From: Streptomyces tagetis
Lineage (GTDB): Bacteria; Actinomycetota; Actinomycetes; Streptomycetales; Streptomycetaceae
NCBI RefSeq assembly: GCF_018069565.1
Contig: NZ_JAGPNL010000001.1
Coordinates: forward strand, 1,240,001-1,304,000
DNA: 64,000 nt
Direction: 5' to 3'
The notes beneath the pieces were generated by a model. That model saw nothing but the letters and a program-made list of their open reading frames with translations, did not search any database and was not told where the DNA came from. This document shows positions 31,401 to 41,577 of the stretch, piece after piece (within the stretch, counting starts at the first letter, position 1; every line of letters starts with the position of its first letter). Position numbers and translations under genes: made by a program.

Positions 31401-31790
31401 AGGGGCCGCGACGCTCGCCAAGGGCAGGTCCGGTCATCCGCGTGATCCCGGGCGCGGCCCGGCCTCCTAGCGTCTTAGCAGGTCCGGAGGTCGGACCCGG
31501 GCCACCCGCCGCCACCGTGCCGCACCGGCCCGTCCGCACCCCCCGGATCATCCAGTGAAGGGTCCGCACCACATCATGGCTTCGGAGAATCCGGCGGTCA
31601 CCGCCCGCACCGGGTGCCCGGCCCGGCCGGCGCCCCGCGCCGCGGCGGCCCGGGGTCCGGCGCCACGGCCGTTCCCCGCCGCGCCCGGTCCGGCCGCCCG
31701 GCGCCCCGTACCGGGGGCCGCCGTCCGGCAGCCGCCCGCCGCCTCGGCCCCTCCTGTCCAGTACGCCCGCACCCAGCAACGGAGCACGCG

Positions 31791-32687
31791 ATGACGTCGG
31801 TGAGAAACGCCGGGGACTCCACCCCCCGCACCACGGGCCGCACGCCCGCGCGACCGGCCGCGGCGGCGGTGGCCGACGCGCTGCGCGACGCCACCTACGA
31901 GATCCTGCCGTTCAAGAGCGCCGAGGAGAAGGTCCTCGCCCACGTCCCGCGCGACGTGGCGCTCACCGTGACCACGACCGAGGCCAAGGGCCTCGGACCC
32001 ACCCTCGACCTCGCGGTCCGCCTCACCGGGCAGGGCTACCGGGCCGCCCCGCACATCGCCGCCCGGCTGGTCCGCGACCGGGCCCACCTCGCCGACCTCG
32101 TCGACCGGCTCGCCGACGCCGGAGTCGACCGGCTCTTCGTCATCGGCGGGGACGCCGCCGAACCCGCCGGGGAGTTCCCCGACGCGCTGAGCCTGCTCGA
32201 AGCCCTCCGCGAGCGCGACCACCACTTCACCTCCCTCGGCATCGGCGGCTACCCCGAGGGCCACGGCACCATCGGCGACGAGCTGATCGAGAAGGCCCTC
32301 GCGGACAAGGCCCCGCACGCGGACCACGTCATCACCCAGCTCTGCTTCGACGCGGCCACCACCCTCCGCTGGGCCCGCGCGGTCCACGGGCGCGGCGTCG
32401 GCCTGCCGATACGCGTCGGCATCCCCGGCGCGATCAGCCGGCAGAAGCTGATCCGCGTCTCGGCCGGACTCGGCCTCGGCCAGTCGGCCCGCTTCCTGAA
32501 GAAGCAGCAGAACCTGCTCTGGCGCTTCTTCCTGCCCGGCGGCTACAGCCCCGACAAGCTGATCGAACGCCTCACCCCCGCCTTCGGCGCCGCCGACAAC
32601 CGCCTGCACGGCTTCCACGTGTTCACCTTCAACGACCTGGACAGCACCGAGGCGTGGCGGCAGGAGTGGCTCGCCCGCCTCTCCTGA
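31791..32687 (+). CDS. metF: Methylenetetrahydrofolate reductase
   Basis: This 298-residue protein has the MTHFR barrel: YEILPFKSAEEKVL, LTVTTTEAKGLGPTLDLAVR, YRAAPHIAARLV, VDRLFVIGGDA and LGIGGYPEGH. The last three are substrate and FAD-site motifs of the family. In this context it probably runs in the oxidative direction, turning 5-methyl-THF from aryl O-demethylation into 5,10-methylene-THF, as the ligM-linked MetF does in Sphingobium. ATG 31791 follows GGAGCACGCG. The folD-purU pair follows 107 bp downstream on the same strand. A separate biosynthetic MetF elsewhere in the genome is likely. Confidence 0.87.
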   Translation: MTSVRNAGDSTPRTTGRTPARPAAAAVADALRDATYEILPFKSAEEKVLAHVPRDVALTVTTTEAKGLGPTLDLAVRLTGQGYRAAPHIAARLVRDRAHLADLVDRLADAGVDRLFVIGGDAAEPAGEFPDALSLLEALRERDHHFTSLGIGGYPEGHGTIGDELIEKALADKAPHADHVITQLCFDAATTLRWARAVHGRGVGLPIRVGIPGAISRQKLIRVSAGLGLGQSARFLKKQQNLLWRFFLPGGYSPDKLIERLTPAFGAADNRLHGFHVFTFNDLDSTEAWRQEWLARLS

Positions 32688-32794
32688 CCGCCCCGCCGCG
32701 TGCCCCTTCGGGGCCCCCGGGGAACGCCCCTCGGGGAACGCCGCCCCCCGCCTCGTAGTACGTACGTCGCCTCACCGGAGGAGTTGCAGAACTG

Positions 32795-33754
32795 ATGAGT
32801 GCCCAGGTCATCGACGGCCGGGCGTGCGCCCGCACCCTCAAGGAGGGCCTGGCCGACGAGGTGACGCGCCTGGCCCGCGAGGGGACCCGGACCGGCCTGG
32901 CCACGGTCGTCGTCGGCGACGAGTACGCCTCGGCCGCCTACGAACGGCGCCTGCGGCGCCTCGCGGACCAGCTCGGCGTCGCCTACCGGCCCCGCTCCCT
33001 GCCCCCGGGGGCCACCCAGGCCGAGCTGACCGACACGATCGCGGAACTCAACGCCGACCCGGCCGTCTCCGGCATCCTCGTGCTGCGCCCGCTGCCCCCG
33101 CACATCGACGAGGCGGCCGTCTTCCGCACCCTCGACCCGCGCAAGGACATCGAGGCGGTCCATCCCGAGAACGCCGGCCTCCTCGCCCTCGGCGTCCCGC
33201 GTTACGTCCCCTCCACCGCCGCCTCCGTCTTCCACCTGCTCGACACCTGGCTGGACGAGGCGGGCGAGGACCGCGCCGCCTTCTACCACCGGTCCCTCAT
33301 CGTCGTCGTGGGCCGCTCCAACACCGTCGGCAAACCCGCCGTCGCCCTCGGCTACCTGCGCGAGGCCACCGTCGAGTCGGTCGACGAGTGGGCCGACCGC
33401 ACCCACGGGCTCGGCCGGCACACCCGGCGCGCGGACGTCCTCATCGTCGCCGCCGGCAAGGCCGGACTGATCAGGGCCGAACACGTCCGCGAGGGCGCCG
33501 TCGTCATCGACGTCGGCATCAACCCGCGCCGGGACGCGGACGGCACCGTCCGCATGGTCGGGGACGTCGACCACGACGCCGTCGCCCCCCGGGCCCGTGC
33601 CCTCACCCCGGTCCCCGGCGGCGTGGGCCCGGTGACCGACGTGTGGCTGTTCCGCAACACCGTGCACGCCGCCCGGCTCCTGTCCGGCCGGCCGCCCCTG
33701 CCCGGCCCGCTCACCCGCACCGGACCGACCGAACCCCTCCTGGAGGCGTCATGA
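32795..33754 (+). CDS. folD: Divergent FolD (methylene-THF dehydrogenase type)
   Basis: This 319-residue protein has the FolD two-domain fold: VVVGDEYASAAYERRL, ILVLRPLPPHID, VVVGRSNTVGKPAVALGYL, GAVVIDVGIN and LTPVPGGVGPVT. The residues needed for cyclohydrolase activity are changed. The usual Lys after the Tyr motif is Leu53, the usual Gln of LVQLPLP is Leu97, and the second Asp of KDVDG is Glu120. The Rossmann half is intact. It likely oxidises 5,10-methylene-THF, but conversion to formyl-THF may be weak or need another route. It overlaps purU by ATGA at 33751-33754 and is longer than typical FolD (about 285). Confidence 0.85.
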   Translation: MSAQVIDGRACARTLKEGLADEVTRLAREGTRTGLATVVVGDEYASAAYERRLRRLADQLGVAYRPRSLPPGATQAELTDTIAELNADPAVSGILVLRPLPPHIDEAAVFRTLDPRKDIEAVHPENAGLLALGVPRYVPSTAASVFHLLDTWLDEAGEDRAAFYHRSLIVVVGRSNTVGKPAVALGYLREATVESVDEWADRTHGLGRHTRRADVLIVAAGKAGLIRAEHVREGAVVIDVGINPRRDADGTVRMVGDVDHDAVAPRARALTPVPGGVGPVTDVWLFRNTVHAARLLSGRPPLPGPLTRTGPTEPLLEAS

Positions 33755-34623
33755 CCTCGCCCGCTGCCGCCCGGCGCGGCGTCCTGCTGCTGTCCTGCCC
33801 CGACGCGCCCGGCATCGTGCACGCCGTCACCGAGCCGCTGGCCCGGGAGCACTGCACCATCCTGCAGAGCCAGCAGTTCGGCAGCTCCACCAGCGACACC
33901 TTCCACATGCGGGTCGAGTTCGCGCACGCCGACGGGGCCGGCCTCGACCTCGACGGGCTCCGCCGCGAGCTGACCCCCGTCGCCGAACGGTTCGGCATGA
34001 CCTGGCAGCTCACCGACGCCGCCCGGCGGCCCCGTACCATCCTGATGGTCAGCCGGTTCGCGCACTGCCTGAACGACCTGCTGTTCCGCAACTCCCTCGG
34101 CGAACTCAACCTCGACGTCGTCGCCGTGGTCTCCAACCACCCCGACCTCGGCCGGATCGCCGACAGCTACGAGGTGCCCTTCCGCCACATCCCGGTCACC
34201 GCGCGGGACAAGCCGCGGGCCGAGGAGGAACTGCTCACCCTGGTCGAGGAGGAGAAGGTCGACCTCGTCGTCCTCGCCCGGTACATGCAGATCCTCTCCG
34301 ACGACGCCTGCAAGCGCCTCGACGGCCGGGCGATCAACATCCACCACTCGATGCTGCCCAGCTTCAAGGGCGCCCGGCCCTACCACCAGGCCCACGCCCG
34401 CGGCGTCAAGTACATCGGCGCGACCGCCCACTACGTCACCGCCGACCTCGACGAGGGCCCCATCATCGAGCAGGAGCTGATCCGCGTCGACCACTCCCTC
34501 GACCCGGCCCAGCTCGCGGCCCGCGGCCGGGAGGCGGAGACCCGCGCGCTCGCCCGCGCGGTGCGCTGGCACTGCGAGAACCGGGTCGTCGTCAACGGCA
34601 ACCGGACCGTCGTCTTCTCATGA
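33751..34623 (+). CDS. purU: Formyltetrahydrofolate deformylase
   Basis: This 290-residue protein has an N-terminal ACT domain (about 9-85, VLLLSCPDAPGIVHAVTEPL) and a formyltransferase-like hydrolase domain. The conserved Asn/His/Asp active site is seen in INIHHSMLPSFKGARPYHQA and ATAHYVTADLDEGPII. It splits 10-formyl-THF into formate and THF, regenerating the THF acceptor needed by the O-demethylase. The ATGA overlap with folD shows coupling. A strong terminator follows the stop. Housekeeping PurU is common, but its placement here argues for a catabolic role. Confidence 0.92.
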   Translation: MTSPAAARRGVLLLSCPDAPGIVHAVTEPLAREHCTILQSQQFGSSTSDTFHMRVEFAHADGAGLDLDGLRRELTPVAERFGMTWQLTDAARRPRTILMVSRFAHCLNDLLFRNSLGELNLDVVAVVSNHPDLGRIADSYEVPFRHIPVTARDKPRAEEELLTLVEEEKVDLVVLARYMQILSDDACKRLDGRAINIHHSMLPSFKGARPYHQAHARGVKYIGATAHYVTADLDEGPIIEQELIRVDHSLDPAQLAARGREAETRALARAVRWHCENRVVVNGNRTVVFS

Positions 34624-34650
34624 CGTTCCCCTGACGCGGGTGACGGCCGG

Positions 34651-34705
34651 CGGGGGCCGGTACGGCGGCGGGCGCCCCCGGCACCCGCTGCCGTACCGGC
34701 CCCCG
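34651..34705 (+). terminator. Terminator after purU
   Basis: Perfect 16-bp arms (34651-34666 and 34690-34705) with a 23-nt loop begin 28 bp after the purU stop and close the metF-folD-purU unit. Confidence 0.65.
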
Positions 34706-34735
34706 TTCCGCTTCGGCGGTCCGTCCCGACCTGGG

Positions 34736-34752
34736 ACGGGACATTCGACGTA
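34736..34752 (-). promoter_or_regulatory. Island motif copy 2 (reverse, TACGTCGAATGTCCCGT)
   Basis: This copy lies on the complement in the 258-bp gap before the histidine kinase gene, 130 bp upstream of its ATG. Additional GGGACGTTGTCGCGGGGTGA material follows and may be a second weaker copy. Confidence 0.6.
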
Positions 34753-34881
34753 GGTGCGCGTTCGGGGCGAAACGGGACGTTGTCGCGGGGTGACGTATCC
34801 GCTTCTTACGTGCATGCTGTGACTCGACATGCGACGACGCCCGGCACGACCCGCCGCGTCGAGGGCGGGGAGGGAGGGCGT

Positions 34882-36768
34882 ATGCCGAGCCGGAGCCGAG
34901 GGACGGCCGACACGCCGGACGAGCCGCGCACGGCGCACGCGCCGCCGCGCACGGTCCAGGGGCCGCGTACCGCGCACGAGCCGCGCACGGCGCACGCGCC
35001 CGGCACGGCCCGCGAACCGCGCGCCGCCACGGGCGACCGCACCGAAGACCGCACCGAAGACCGCGCGGCCGGTGCCGCCGCGGGCGTGGCCTGGTCCGAC
35101 CTCGCGGAGCACGCGCCGGACGGGCTGGCCGTCGTCGACGAGCACGGCCGCTTCCTCCAGCTCAACGCCGCCGCCGTCGCCCTGTGCGCCCGCCCCGCCG
35201 GCGAACTGGTCGGCCGCCCCGCCCCGTTCGACATCGCGCTCGGCTTCTCCGCCGGCTCGCTCGGCCTGCTCGACGACGGCGCCGCCGAGCAGATGTGCAC
35301 CTGGACCCCCGGCAGCGGCCCCGCCCGCGAGTTCGCGTACCGCACCCGGCCCCTGCCCGGCGAACCGCCGCGCACCGTGGTCGCCTTCCGCGACGTCAGC
35401 GCCGAACGGCACCGCCAGCGCCGGGTCGCCGCCATCGCCCGCACCGCGGCGAAACTCGCCTCGGAGGGCTCGCTGACCGCGATGCTCGACGCCCTCGCCC
35501 AGGAGGTGCTGCGTGCCGACATGCTCGCCGCGGTGCAGATCCTCACCCTCGACGAGTCCGGCGAGAGCCTCCAGATCATGGGCTCGGCCGGGTTCCCGCG
35601 CCGCTCCGACTTCTTCGACCTCCTCATGGCCTGCCGCGACCGCGGGGCCACCCTGCGCATGCTGGACGCCTTCGAACTGGCGGAGCCCGTCGTCATCGCG
35701 GACCGCGGCGACGCCATCCAGGCCGACCCGGCCTGGGAGCCCCTGCACGCGCACATGGGCGCGCTGCGCTGGGACTGGTTCGCCAGCGTCCCGCTGCTGC
35801 TGCGCGGCCGGGCCATCGGCATCATCAACGCCTACTTCGCCCCGGGGCAGGTGGTGGGCCGCCAGACCCTGGAGTTCCTGGAGGCCATGGCCGACCAGGC
35901 CGCCGTCGCCGTGGACTACGTGGCCCTCCTGCGCGACGAGCGCGAACTCGCCCGCCGCGAGGAGCGCCAGCGGCTCGCCCGCGACCTGCACGACTCCATC
36001 GTCCAGCAGGTCTTCTCCATCTCGATGCAGGCCAAGGTGATGGGCGTGCTCGGCGCCCGCACCGACACCGTGCCCGCCGACAGCGTGCGCCGGATCGCCG
36101 ACGAGGTGGGCGCGCTCTCCAAGACGGTCCTGACCGACCTGCGCGCGATGGTGCACGAGCTGCGGCCCTCCATCTCCACCCAGCTCGGCCTGGAGGAGGC
36201 GGTGCGCGCGCTGGTGGAGAGCACCACCAACCGCACCGGGCTCCGCTTCGACCTGGTGGTCGGCGCCGGGCTGGAGCAGATCGGCGCGGAGACCGCCGAG
36301 GACGTCTACCGGATCGTCGCCGAGGCCATCCACAACGTGGTCAAGCACGCCGGGGCCCGCTGGGTGATGCTGCGGATGGGGGTGCGCGACCACAGCCTCG
36401 TGGTGACGGTGACGGACGACGGCAAGGGCCTGCCCGCCACCCCCGGCACGAGCACCCCGCCGGGCGGCGGCTACGGGCTGACCAGCATGCGGGAGCGGGC
36501 CGAACGCTGGGGCGGCACGGTCCGGGTCGGACCGGAACCGGGGGGCGGCACCGCCGTCCGGCTCTCCGTGCCCCTCGCCGTCTCCGTCCCCCGCGACCCC
36601 TCGGCCGTCCCGGACGAGCGCGCCCCCGGCACCCCGCCCGCCCTTGAGCCGCCCGCCGGCCGCGCCCCCGGCACCCCGCCGGGCGGACCGGCCCCCGACC
36701 CCGCGCGCCCCCGGGCCCACGGCCGTACCCACCCCACCCCGACGGACTCGACGGAGGACGCGACATGA
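34882..36768 (+). CDS. Soluble PAS-GAF sensor histidine kinase (NarL-type)
   Basis: This 628-residue protein starts at ATG 34882 after GGGAGGGAGGGCG. An Ala/Arg/Thr-rich N-terminus (1-70) with repeated GPRTAHEPRTAHAP units leads to a PAS domain (about 72-170, PDGLAVVDEHGRFLQLNAAA). A GAF domain (about 200-350), a HisKA_3 dimerisation helix with the phospho-acceptor His in RLARDLHDSIVQQVFS, and HATPase_c (EDVYRIVAEAIHNVVKHA, DDGKGL, GLTSMRERAERWGG) follow. A Pro-rich tail (about 580-628) ends the protein. There are no membrane segments, so it senses a cytoplasmic signal, plausibly an aromatic compound. It overlaps the response regulator by ATGA. Confidence 0.92.
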   Translation: MPSRSRGTADTPDEPRTAHAPPRTVQGPRTAHEPRTAHAPGTAREPRAATGDRTEDRTEDRAAGAAAGVAWSDLAEHAPDGLAVVDEHGRFLQLNAAAVALCARPAGELVGRPAPFDIALGFSAGSLGLLDDGAAEQMCTWTPGSGPAREFAYRTRPLPGEPPRTVVAFRDVSAERHRQRRVAAIARTAAKLASEGSLTAMLDALAQEVLRADMLAAVQILTLDESGESLQIMGSAGFPRRSDFFDLLMACRDRGATLRMLDAFELAEPVVIADRGDAIQADPAWEPLHAHMGALRWDWFASVPLLLRGRAIGIINAYFAPGQVVGRQTLEFLEAMADQAAVAVDYVALLRDERELARREERQRLARDLHDSIVQQVFSISMQAKVMGVLGARTDTVPADSVRRIADEVGALSKTVLTDLRAMVHELRPSISTQLGLEEAVRALVESTTNRTGLRFDLVVGAGLEQIGAETAEDVYRIVAEAIHNVVKHAGARWVMLRMGVRDHSLVVTVTDDGKGLPATPGTSTPPGGGYGLTSMRERAERWGGTVRVGPEPGGGTAVRLSVPLAVSVPRDPSAVPDERAPGTPPALEPPAGRAPGTPPGGPAPDPARPRAHGRTHPTPTDSTEDAT

Positions 36769-37451
36769 ACGCCCCCACCCCGACGGCCCCCGAGACGACG
36801 GCGCTCCGCGTGATGATCGTCGACGACCACGCGGTGGTCCGCCGCGGCATCCGCGCCTACCTGGAGGTGCTGGACGACGTCCAGGTCGCCGCCGAGGCCC
36901 CCGACGGGCAGGAGGCCGTCGACCGGCTCCAGGAGATGTCGGTCCGCGGCGAACTCCCCGACGCCGTCCTCATCGACCTGCTGATGCCCCGGATGGACGG
37001 CGTCGCCGCCACCGCCCACATCACCCGCAACCACCCCGGCGTCAAGGTGGTCGTGCTGACCAGCTTCGGCGAGATGGAGCGCGTCCACGCCGCCCTGGCC
37101 AACGGGGCCTCCGGCTACCTGCTGAAGGACGCCGAACCGCACGAGGTGGTGGCCGCCCTGCGGGCCGCCGCGCGCGGCGACGTCTTCCTGCACCCCTCGG
37201 TCGCGCGCCGGCTGACGCAGGAGATCGTCTCGCCGCCGACCGGCCTGAGCACCCTGACCAACCGGGAACGGGACGTCCTCGCCCTGGTCGCGCAGGGCTG
37301 TTCCAACCAGGAGATCGCCGACGAGCTGGTGATCAGCGAGCGCACCGCCCGCACCCACGTCAGCAACGTGCTGCGCAAGCTCCAGCTCACCTCCCGTACC
37401 CAGGCGGCCCTGGTCGCCGTCCACGAGGGACTCGTCCCGCAGCAGCGCTGA
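36765..37451 (+). CDS. NarL/FixJ response regulator
   Basis: This 228-residue protein has a receiver domain (about 14-135) with acidic pair DD20-21, phospho-acceptor Asp71 in VLIDLLMPRMDG, Thr/Ser in VVVLTSFGE and Lys in GYLLKDAEP. A LuxR-type HTH (about 155-220) follows, with TNRERDVLALVAQGCSNQEI and ADELVISERTARTHVSNVLR. It is coupled to the kinase by a 4-bp overlap. As the only dedicated regulator within the aromatic island, it is the leading candidate to bind the repeated 17-bp motif. Confidence 0.95.
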   Translation: MNAPTPTAPETTALRVMIVDDHAVVRRGIRAYLEVLDDVQVAAEAPDGQEAVDRLQEMSVRGELPDAVLIDLLMPRMDGVAATAHITRNHPGVKVVVLTSFGEMERVHAALANGASGYLLKDAEPHEVVAALRAAARGDVFLHPSVARRLTQEIVSPPTGLSTLTNRERDVLALVAQGCSNQEIADELVISERTARTHVSNVLRKLQLTSRTQAALVAVHEGLVPQQR

Positions 37452-37514
37452 CACACCACCGCCGGGCCGCGCCGAGCGCGCGGACTGGCGCACGCGCACG
37501 AAACCGGCGCACGA

Positions 37515-37563
37515 AACGGCCGAGGGCGGCCGGCACCCCTGGTGCCGGCCGCCCTCGGCCGTT
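37515..37563. terminator. Very long bidirectional terminator
   Basis: A perfect 23-bp stem (37515-37537 and 37541-37563) with a CCT loop separates the convergent response-regulator and ligM genes. It is the longest uninterrupted stem noted in the window. Confidence 0.85.
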
Positions 37564-37576
37564 CTCGGCGACGCGA

Positions 37577-39133
<1,557 letters not shown>

Positions 39134-39217
39134 TCACGCTAGGGACCGCGGCTGCCGAACGGCACAGAGGAATGGCGGGACCCGGGCGGCCGGGCCCGGC
39201 CATAGAGGGCGAGTCAT

Positions 39218-39254
39218 ATGACGTAGTCGCCGCCGGGTACGTCATTTGTCCCGG
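39218..39254. promoter_or_regulatory. Paired island motif in the ligM-ligA divergon
   Basis: TACGTCATTTGTCCCGG (39238-39254, plus strand) faces an inverted partial copy, so ATGACGTA (39218-39225) and TACGTCAT (39238-39245) form an exact inverted repeat with a 12-nt spacer. The 38978-39384 gap has no gene. The pair lies 130 bp before ligA and 240 bp before ligM, so it could control both. Confidence 0.7.
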
Positions 39255-39384
39255 CGCGGCCTCGACAGGAAGCCCGTGCGGTCGGGACGTGTGGGCGATG
39301 GCCGCGCGGGCGCCGCCCCCTACGGTCGAAACCATTCGGCGCCGGCCGCGCCCCCGCGCCGGGCCCCGAGCCAGGGAGCACCGT

Positions 39385-39744
39385 ATGACACGCCAGCACG
39401 GGCTGGAACCTCCGGGAACGTACGTCTTCGACGGCCCCACCAGCCGCCGCGGACACCGGATGAACAAGCTGTTCATGTCGCTGCGGGAGGAGGCCGCGCG
39501 CCGCGAGTTCCTGGCCGACGAGGCCGCCTACTGCGCGCGCTTCGCCCTGTCCGGGCAGCAGACGGAGGCCGTCCTGCGGCGCGACTGGCAGGCGATGCTC
39601 GACCTCGGCGGCAGCATCTTCTACATCTACAAGCTCGCCATGATGGACGGGCTCTCCATGCAGTACCTCGGTGGCGTCTTCACCGGCATGACCGAGGCCG
39701 AGTTCAAGGCAGCGATGCTGGCGGGAGGACGGACCGATGTCTGA
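39385..39744 (+). CDS. ligA: Protocatechuate 4,5-dioxygenase alpha subunit (LigA type)
   Basis: This 119-residue protein has the LigA fold: SLREEAARREFLADEAAYCA, FALSGQQTEAVLRRDWQAML and LGGSIFYIYKLAMMDGLSMQ. The alpha subunit lines the substrate pocket of the beta subunit. GGGAGCACCGT precedes ATG 39385. It overlaps ligB by 8 bp, consistent with stoichiometric translation. The beginning MTRQHGLEPPGTYVFDGPTS matches the family N-terminus, so the start is secure. Confidence 0.9.
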   Translation: MTRQHGLEPPGTYVFDGPTSRRGHRMNKLFMSLREEAARREFLADEAAYCARFALSGQQTEAVLRRDWQAMLDLGGSIFYIYKLAMMDGLSMQYLGGVFTGMTEAEFKAAMLAGGRTDV

Positions 39745-40594
39745 GGTGATCTGGGGACTGGCCACGTCGCACGTGCCGTCCATCGGGGCCGCGATGGACC
39801 GGGACATGACCGGGGACCCGGTCTGGTCCCCGCTCTTCGAGGGGTACGGGCCCGCCCGCGAGTGGCTGGCCCGCAACAAGCCCGACGTCGCCATCCTGGT
39901 CTACAACGACCACGCCAACGGCGTCGACATGGACATCGTCCCCACCTTCGCCCTCGGCACCGCCGAGCGCTACCGGGTCGCCGACGAGGGCTTCGGCCGC
40001 CGCCCGGTGCCCGACGTCGAGGGCGACCCCGACTTCTCCTTCCACCTGCTGCGGCACCTGATGGACGACGGCTTCGACCTGACCGTCTTCCAGGAACTCG
40101 ACGTCGACCACGGCTTCACCGTCCCCCTGTCGGTGTGGACGCCGGAACCCGGCGACGCCTGGCCCTGCCCGGTCGTGCCGATCATGGTCAACGTCATCCA
40201 GTACCCGCAGCCCACCGCAGCCCGCTGCTACGCCCTCGGCCAGGCACTGGGCCGGGCGATCGCCGCGTACGAGGGGGCCGGGACCGTCGGCATCCTCGGC
40301 ACCGGCGGCATGTCGCACCAACTGGCGGGCGCGCGCGCCGGATTCATCAACCCCGAGTTCGACCACATGTTCCTCGACGCCATCGAGGAGGACCCGGAGA
40401 AGCTCGCCGCGCTCACCCGCGAGGACTTCATCCGCGAGGCCGGCGCCGAGGGCATCGAGCTGATCATGTGGCTCGTGATGCGGGGCGCGATGAACGAGCG
40501 GGTCCGCCGGGTGCACCGGGCCTACCACGTGCCCGCCTCCAACACCGCCGCCGGACTGGCCCTGTTCGACAACCGTCCCGAGCCGTCCGCCTGA
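39737..40594 (+). CDS. ligB: Protocatechuate 4,5-dioxygenase beta subunit (LigB type)
   Basis: This 285-residue class III extradiol dioxygenase has the Fe(II) ligand His in TSHVPSIG and the second His in YNDHAN. Catalytic or substrate-contact His residues lie in LDVDHGFTVPL and GGMSHQLAGAR. Glu of GAEGIELIMWLV is the third metal-ligand candidate. It opens the ring of a 3,4-dihydroxylated benzoate (protocatechuate or gallate) next to the hydroxyls. It is translationally coupled to ligA and followed 40 bp later by folP. No genes for the known following steps (LigC, LigI, LigU, LigJ, LigK) are nearby. Confidence 0.9.
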   Translation: MSEVIWGLATSHVPSIGAAMDRDMTGDPVWSPLFEGYGPAREWLARNKPDVAILVYNDHANGVDMDIVPTFALGTAERYRVADEGFGRRPVPDVEGDPDFSFHLLRHLMDDGFDLTVFQELDVDHGFTVPLSVWTPEPGDAWPCPVVPIMVNVIQYPQPTAARCYALGQALGRAIAAYEGAGTVGILGTGGMSHQLAGARAGFINPEFDHMFLDAIEEDPEKLAALTREDFIREAGAEGIELIMWLVMRGAMNERVRRVHRAYHVPASNTAAGLALFDNRPEPSA

Positions 40595-40634
40595 CCGGCG
40601 GGCGACCCGGACCCCCAGCACGAGGAGCGCCCCG

Positions 40635-41507
40635 ATGTCCGTCGACACGACCGCACCGGCACCCCCCGGCGCGCACACGGTGCCCCGCCCGGGGCGCTGC
40701 GTGGTGATGGGCGTCCTCAACGTCACGCCCGACTCCTTCTCCGACGGGGGCCGGTACGCCGCCACCGCCCCCGCCGTGGAGCACGGGCTCGCCCTGTGGG
40801 CGGCCGGCGCCGACTACGTCGACGTGGGCGGCGAGTCCACGCGGCCCGGCGCCGTCCGGGTCGACGCGGCAACCGAGGCCCGCCGGGTGCTGCCGGTCGT
40901 CGCCGAACTGGCGGCGGCCGGCGTCCGGGTCAGCGTGGACACCACCCGCGCCGCCGTGGCCGAGGCCGCCGTCGGCGCGGGCGCCGCGCTGGTCAACGAC
41001 GTCAGCGGCGGCCTCGCCGACCCCGCGATGGCCCGGGTGGTGGCAGGCGCCGGCGTGCCCTGGGTGATCGGCCACTGGCGCGGCGCCAGCCGCGACATGT
41101 ACGCCGGGGCCGTCTACGACGACGTGGTCGCCGAGGTCCGCGCCGAGTTGCTGGCCCGCGCCGACGCCGCCGTCGCGGCCGGGGTGGACGCCGGGCGGCT
41201 GATCCTCGACCCCTGCCTGGGCTTCGCCAAGCTGGCCGGCCACGACTGGGAACTCCTCGCCCGCCTCGACGTCCTGGCGGCGCTCGGGCCGCCGGTGCTG
41301 CTGGGCGCCTCCCGCAAGCGGTTCCTCGCCTCGGCGCTGACCGGCGGCGCGGGCCGGTCCACGGCCCGGTCGCGGGACGCGGCGACGCTGGCGACCACGG
41401 TCCTGGCGGCGCGGGCCGGAGTGTGGGGCGTACGCGTGCACGACGTGGCCGCCTCCGCGGACGCGGTCCGCGTGGTGTCGGCCGCGGGCCGGGCGGCGGC
41501 TGCCTGA
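40635..41507 (+). CDS. folP: Dihydropteroate synthase
   Basis: This 290-residue protein has all DHPS motifs: VMGVLNVTPDSFSDGG, VDVGGESTRPGA, VSVDTTRAAVAEAA, ALVNDVSGG, ILDPCLGFAK and LLGASRKRFL. It joins a pterin diphosphate to 4-aminobenzoate in folate synthesis. Placement as the third gene of a ligA-ligB-folP unit is unusual. It probably enlarges the folate pool for THF-dependent demethylation. It could be a dedicated second copy, since folP usually lies with folB and folK. CACGAGGAGCG precedes ATG 40635. Confidence 0.93.
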   Translation: MSVDTTAPAPPGAHTVPRPGRCVVMGVLNVTPDSFSDGGRYAATAPAVEHGLALWAAGADYVDVGGESTRPGAVRVDAATEARRVLPVVAELAAAGVRVSVDTTRAAVAEAAVGAGAALVNDVSGGLADPAMARVVAGAGVPWVIGHWRGASRDMYAGAVYDDVVAEVRAELLARADAAVAAGVDAGRLILDPCLGFAKLAGHDWELLARLDVLAALGPPVLLGASRKRFLASALTGGAGRSTARSRDAATLATTVLAARAGVWGVRVHDVAASADAVRVVSAAGRAAAA

Positions 41508-41527
41508 ACGGCCGCCGGCGGGACGCC

Positions 41528-41560
41528 GGAAGGGGCCCCCTCGCCGAGGGGGCCCCTTCC
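41528..41560. terminator. Terminator after ligA-ligB-folP
   Basis: A perfect 14-bp stem (41528-41541 and 41547-41560) with a 5-nt loop lies between the folP stop and the convergent isomerase-like gene ending at 41578. Confidence 0.8.
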
Positions 41561-41577
41561 GTGGTGCCGGGGGCCGG

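Noticed and set aside
31555..31794. A 79-codon plus-strand frame ending at the metF start
   Set aside because: It is Ala/Pro-rich with no ribosome site or similarity; it more likely represents the untranslated region between the island motif and metF.
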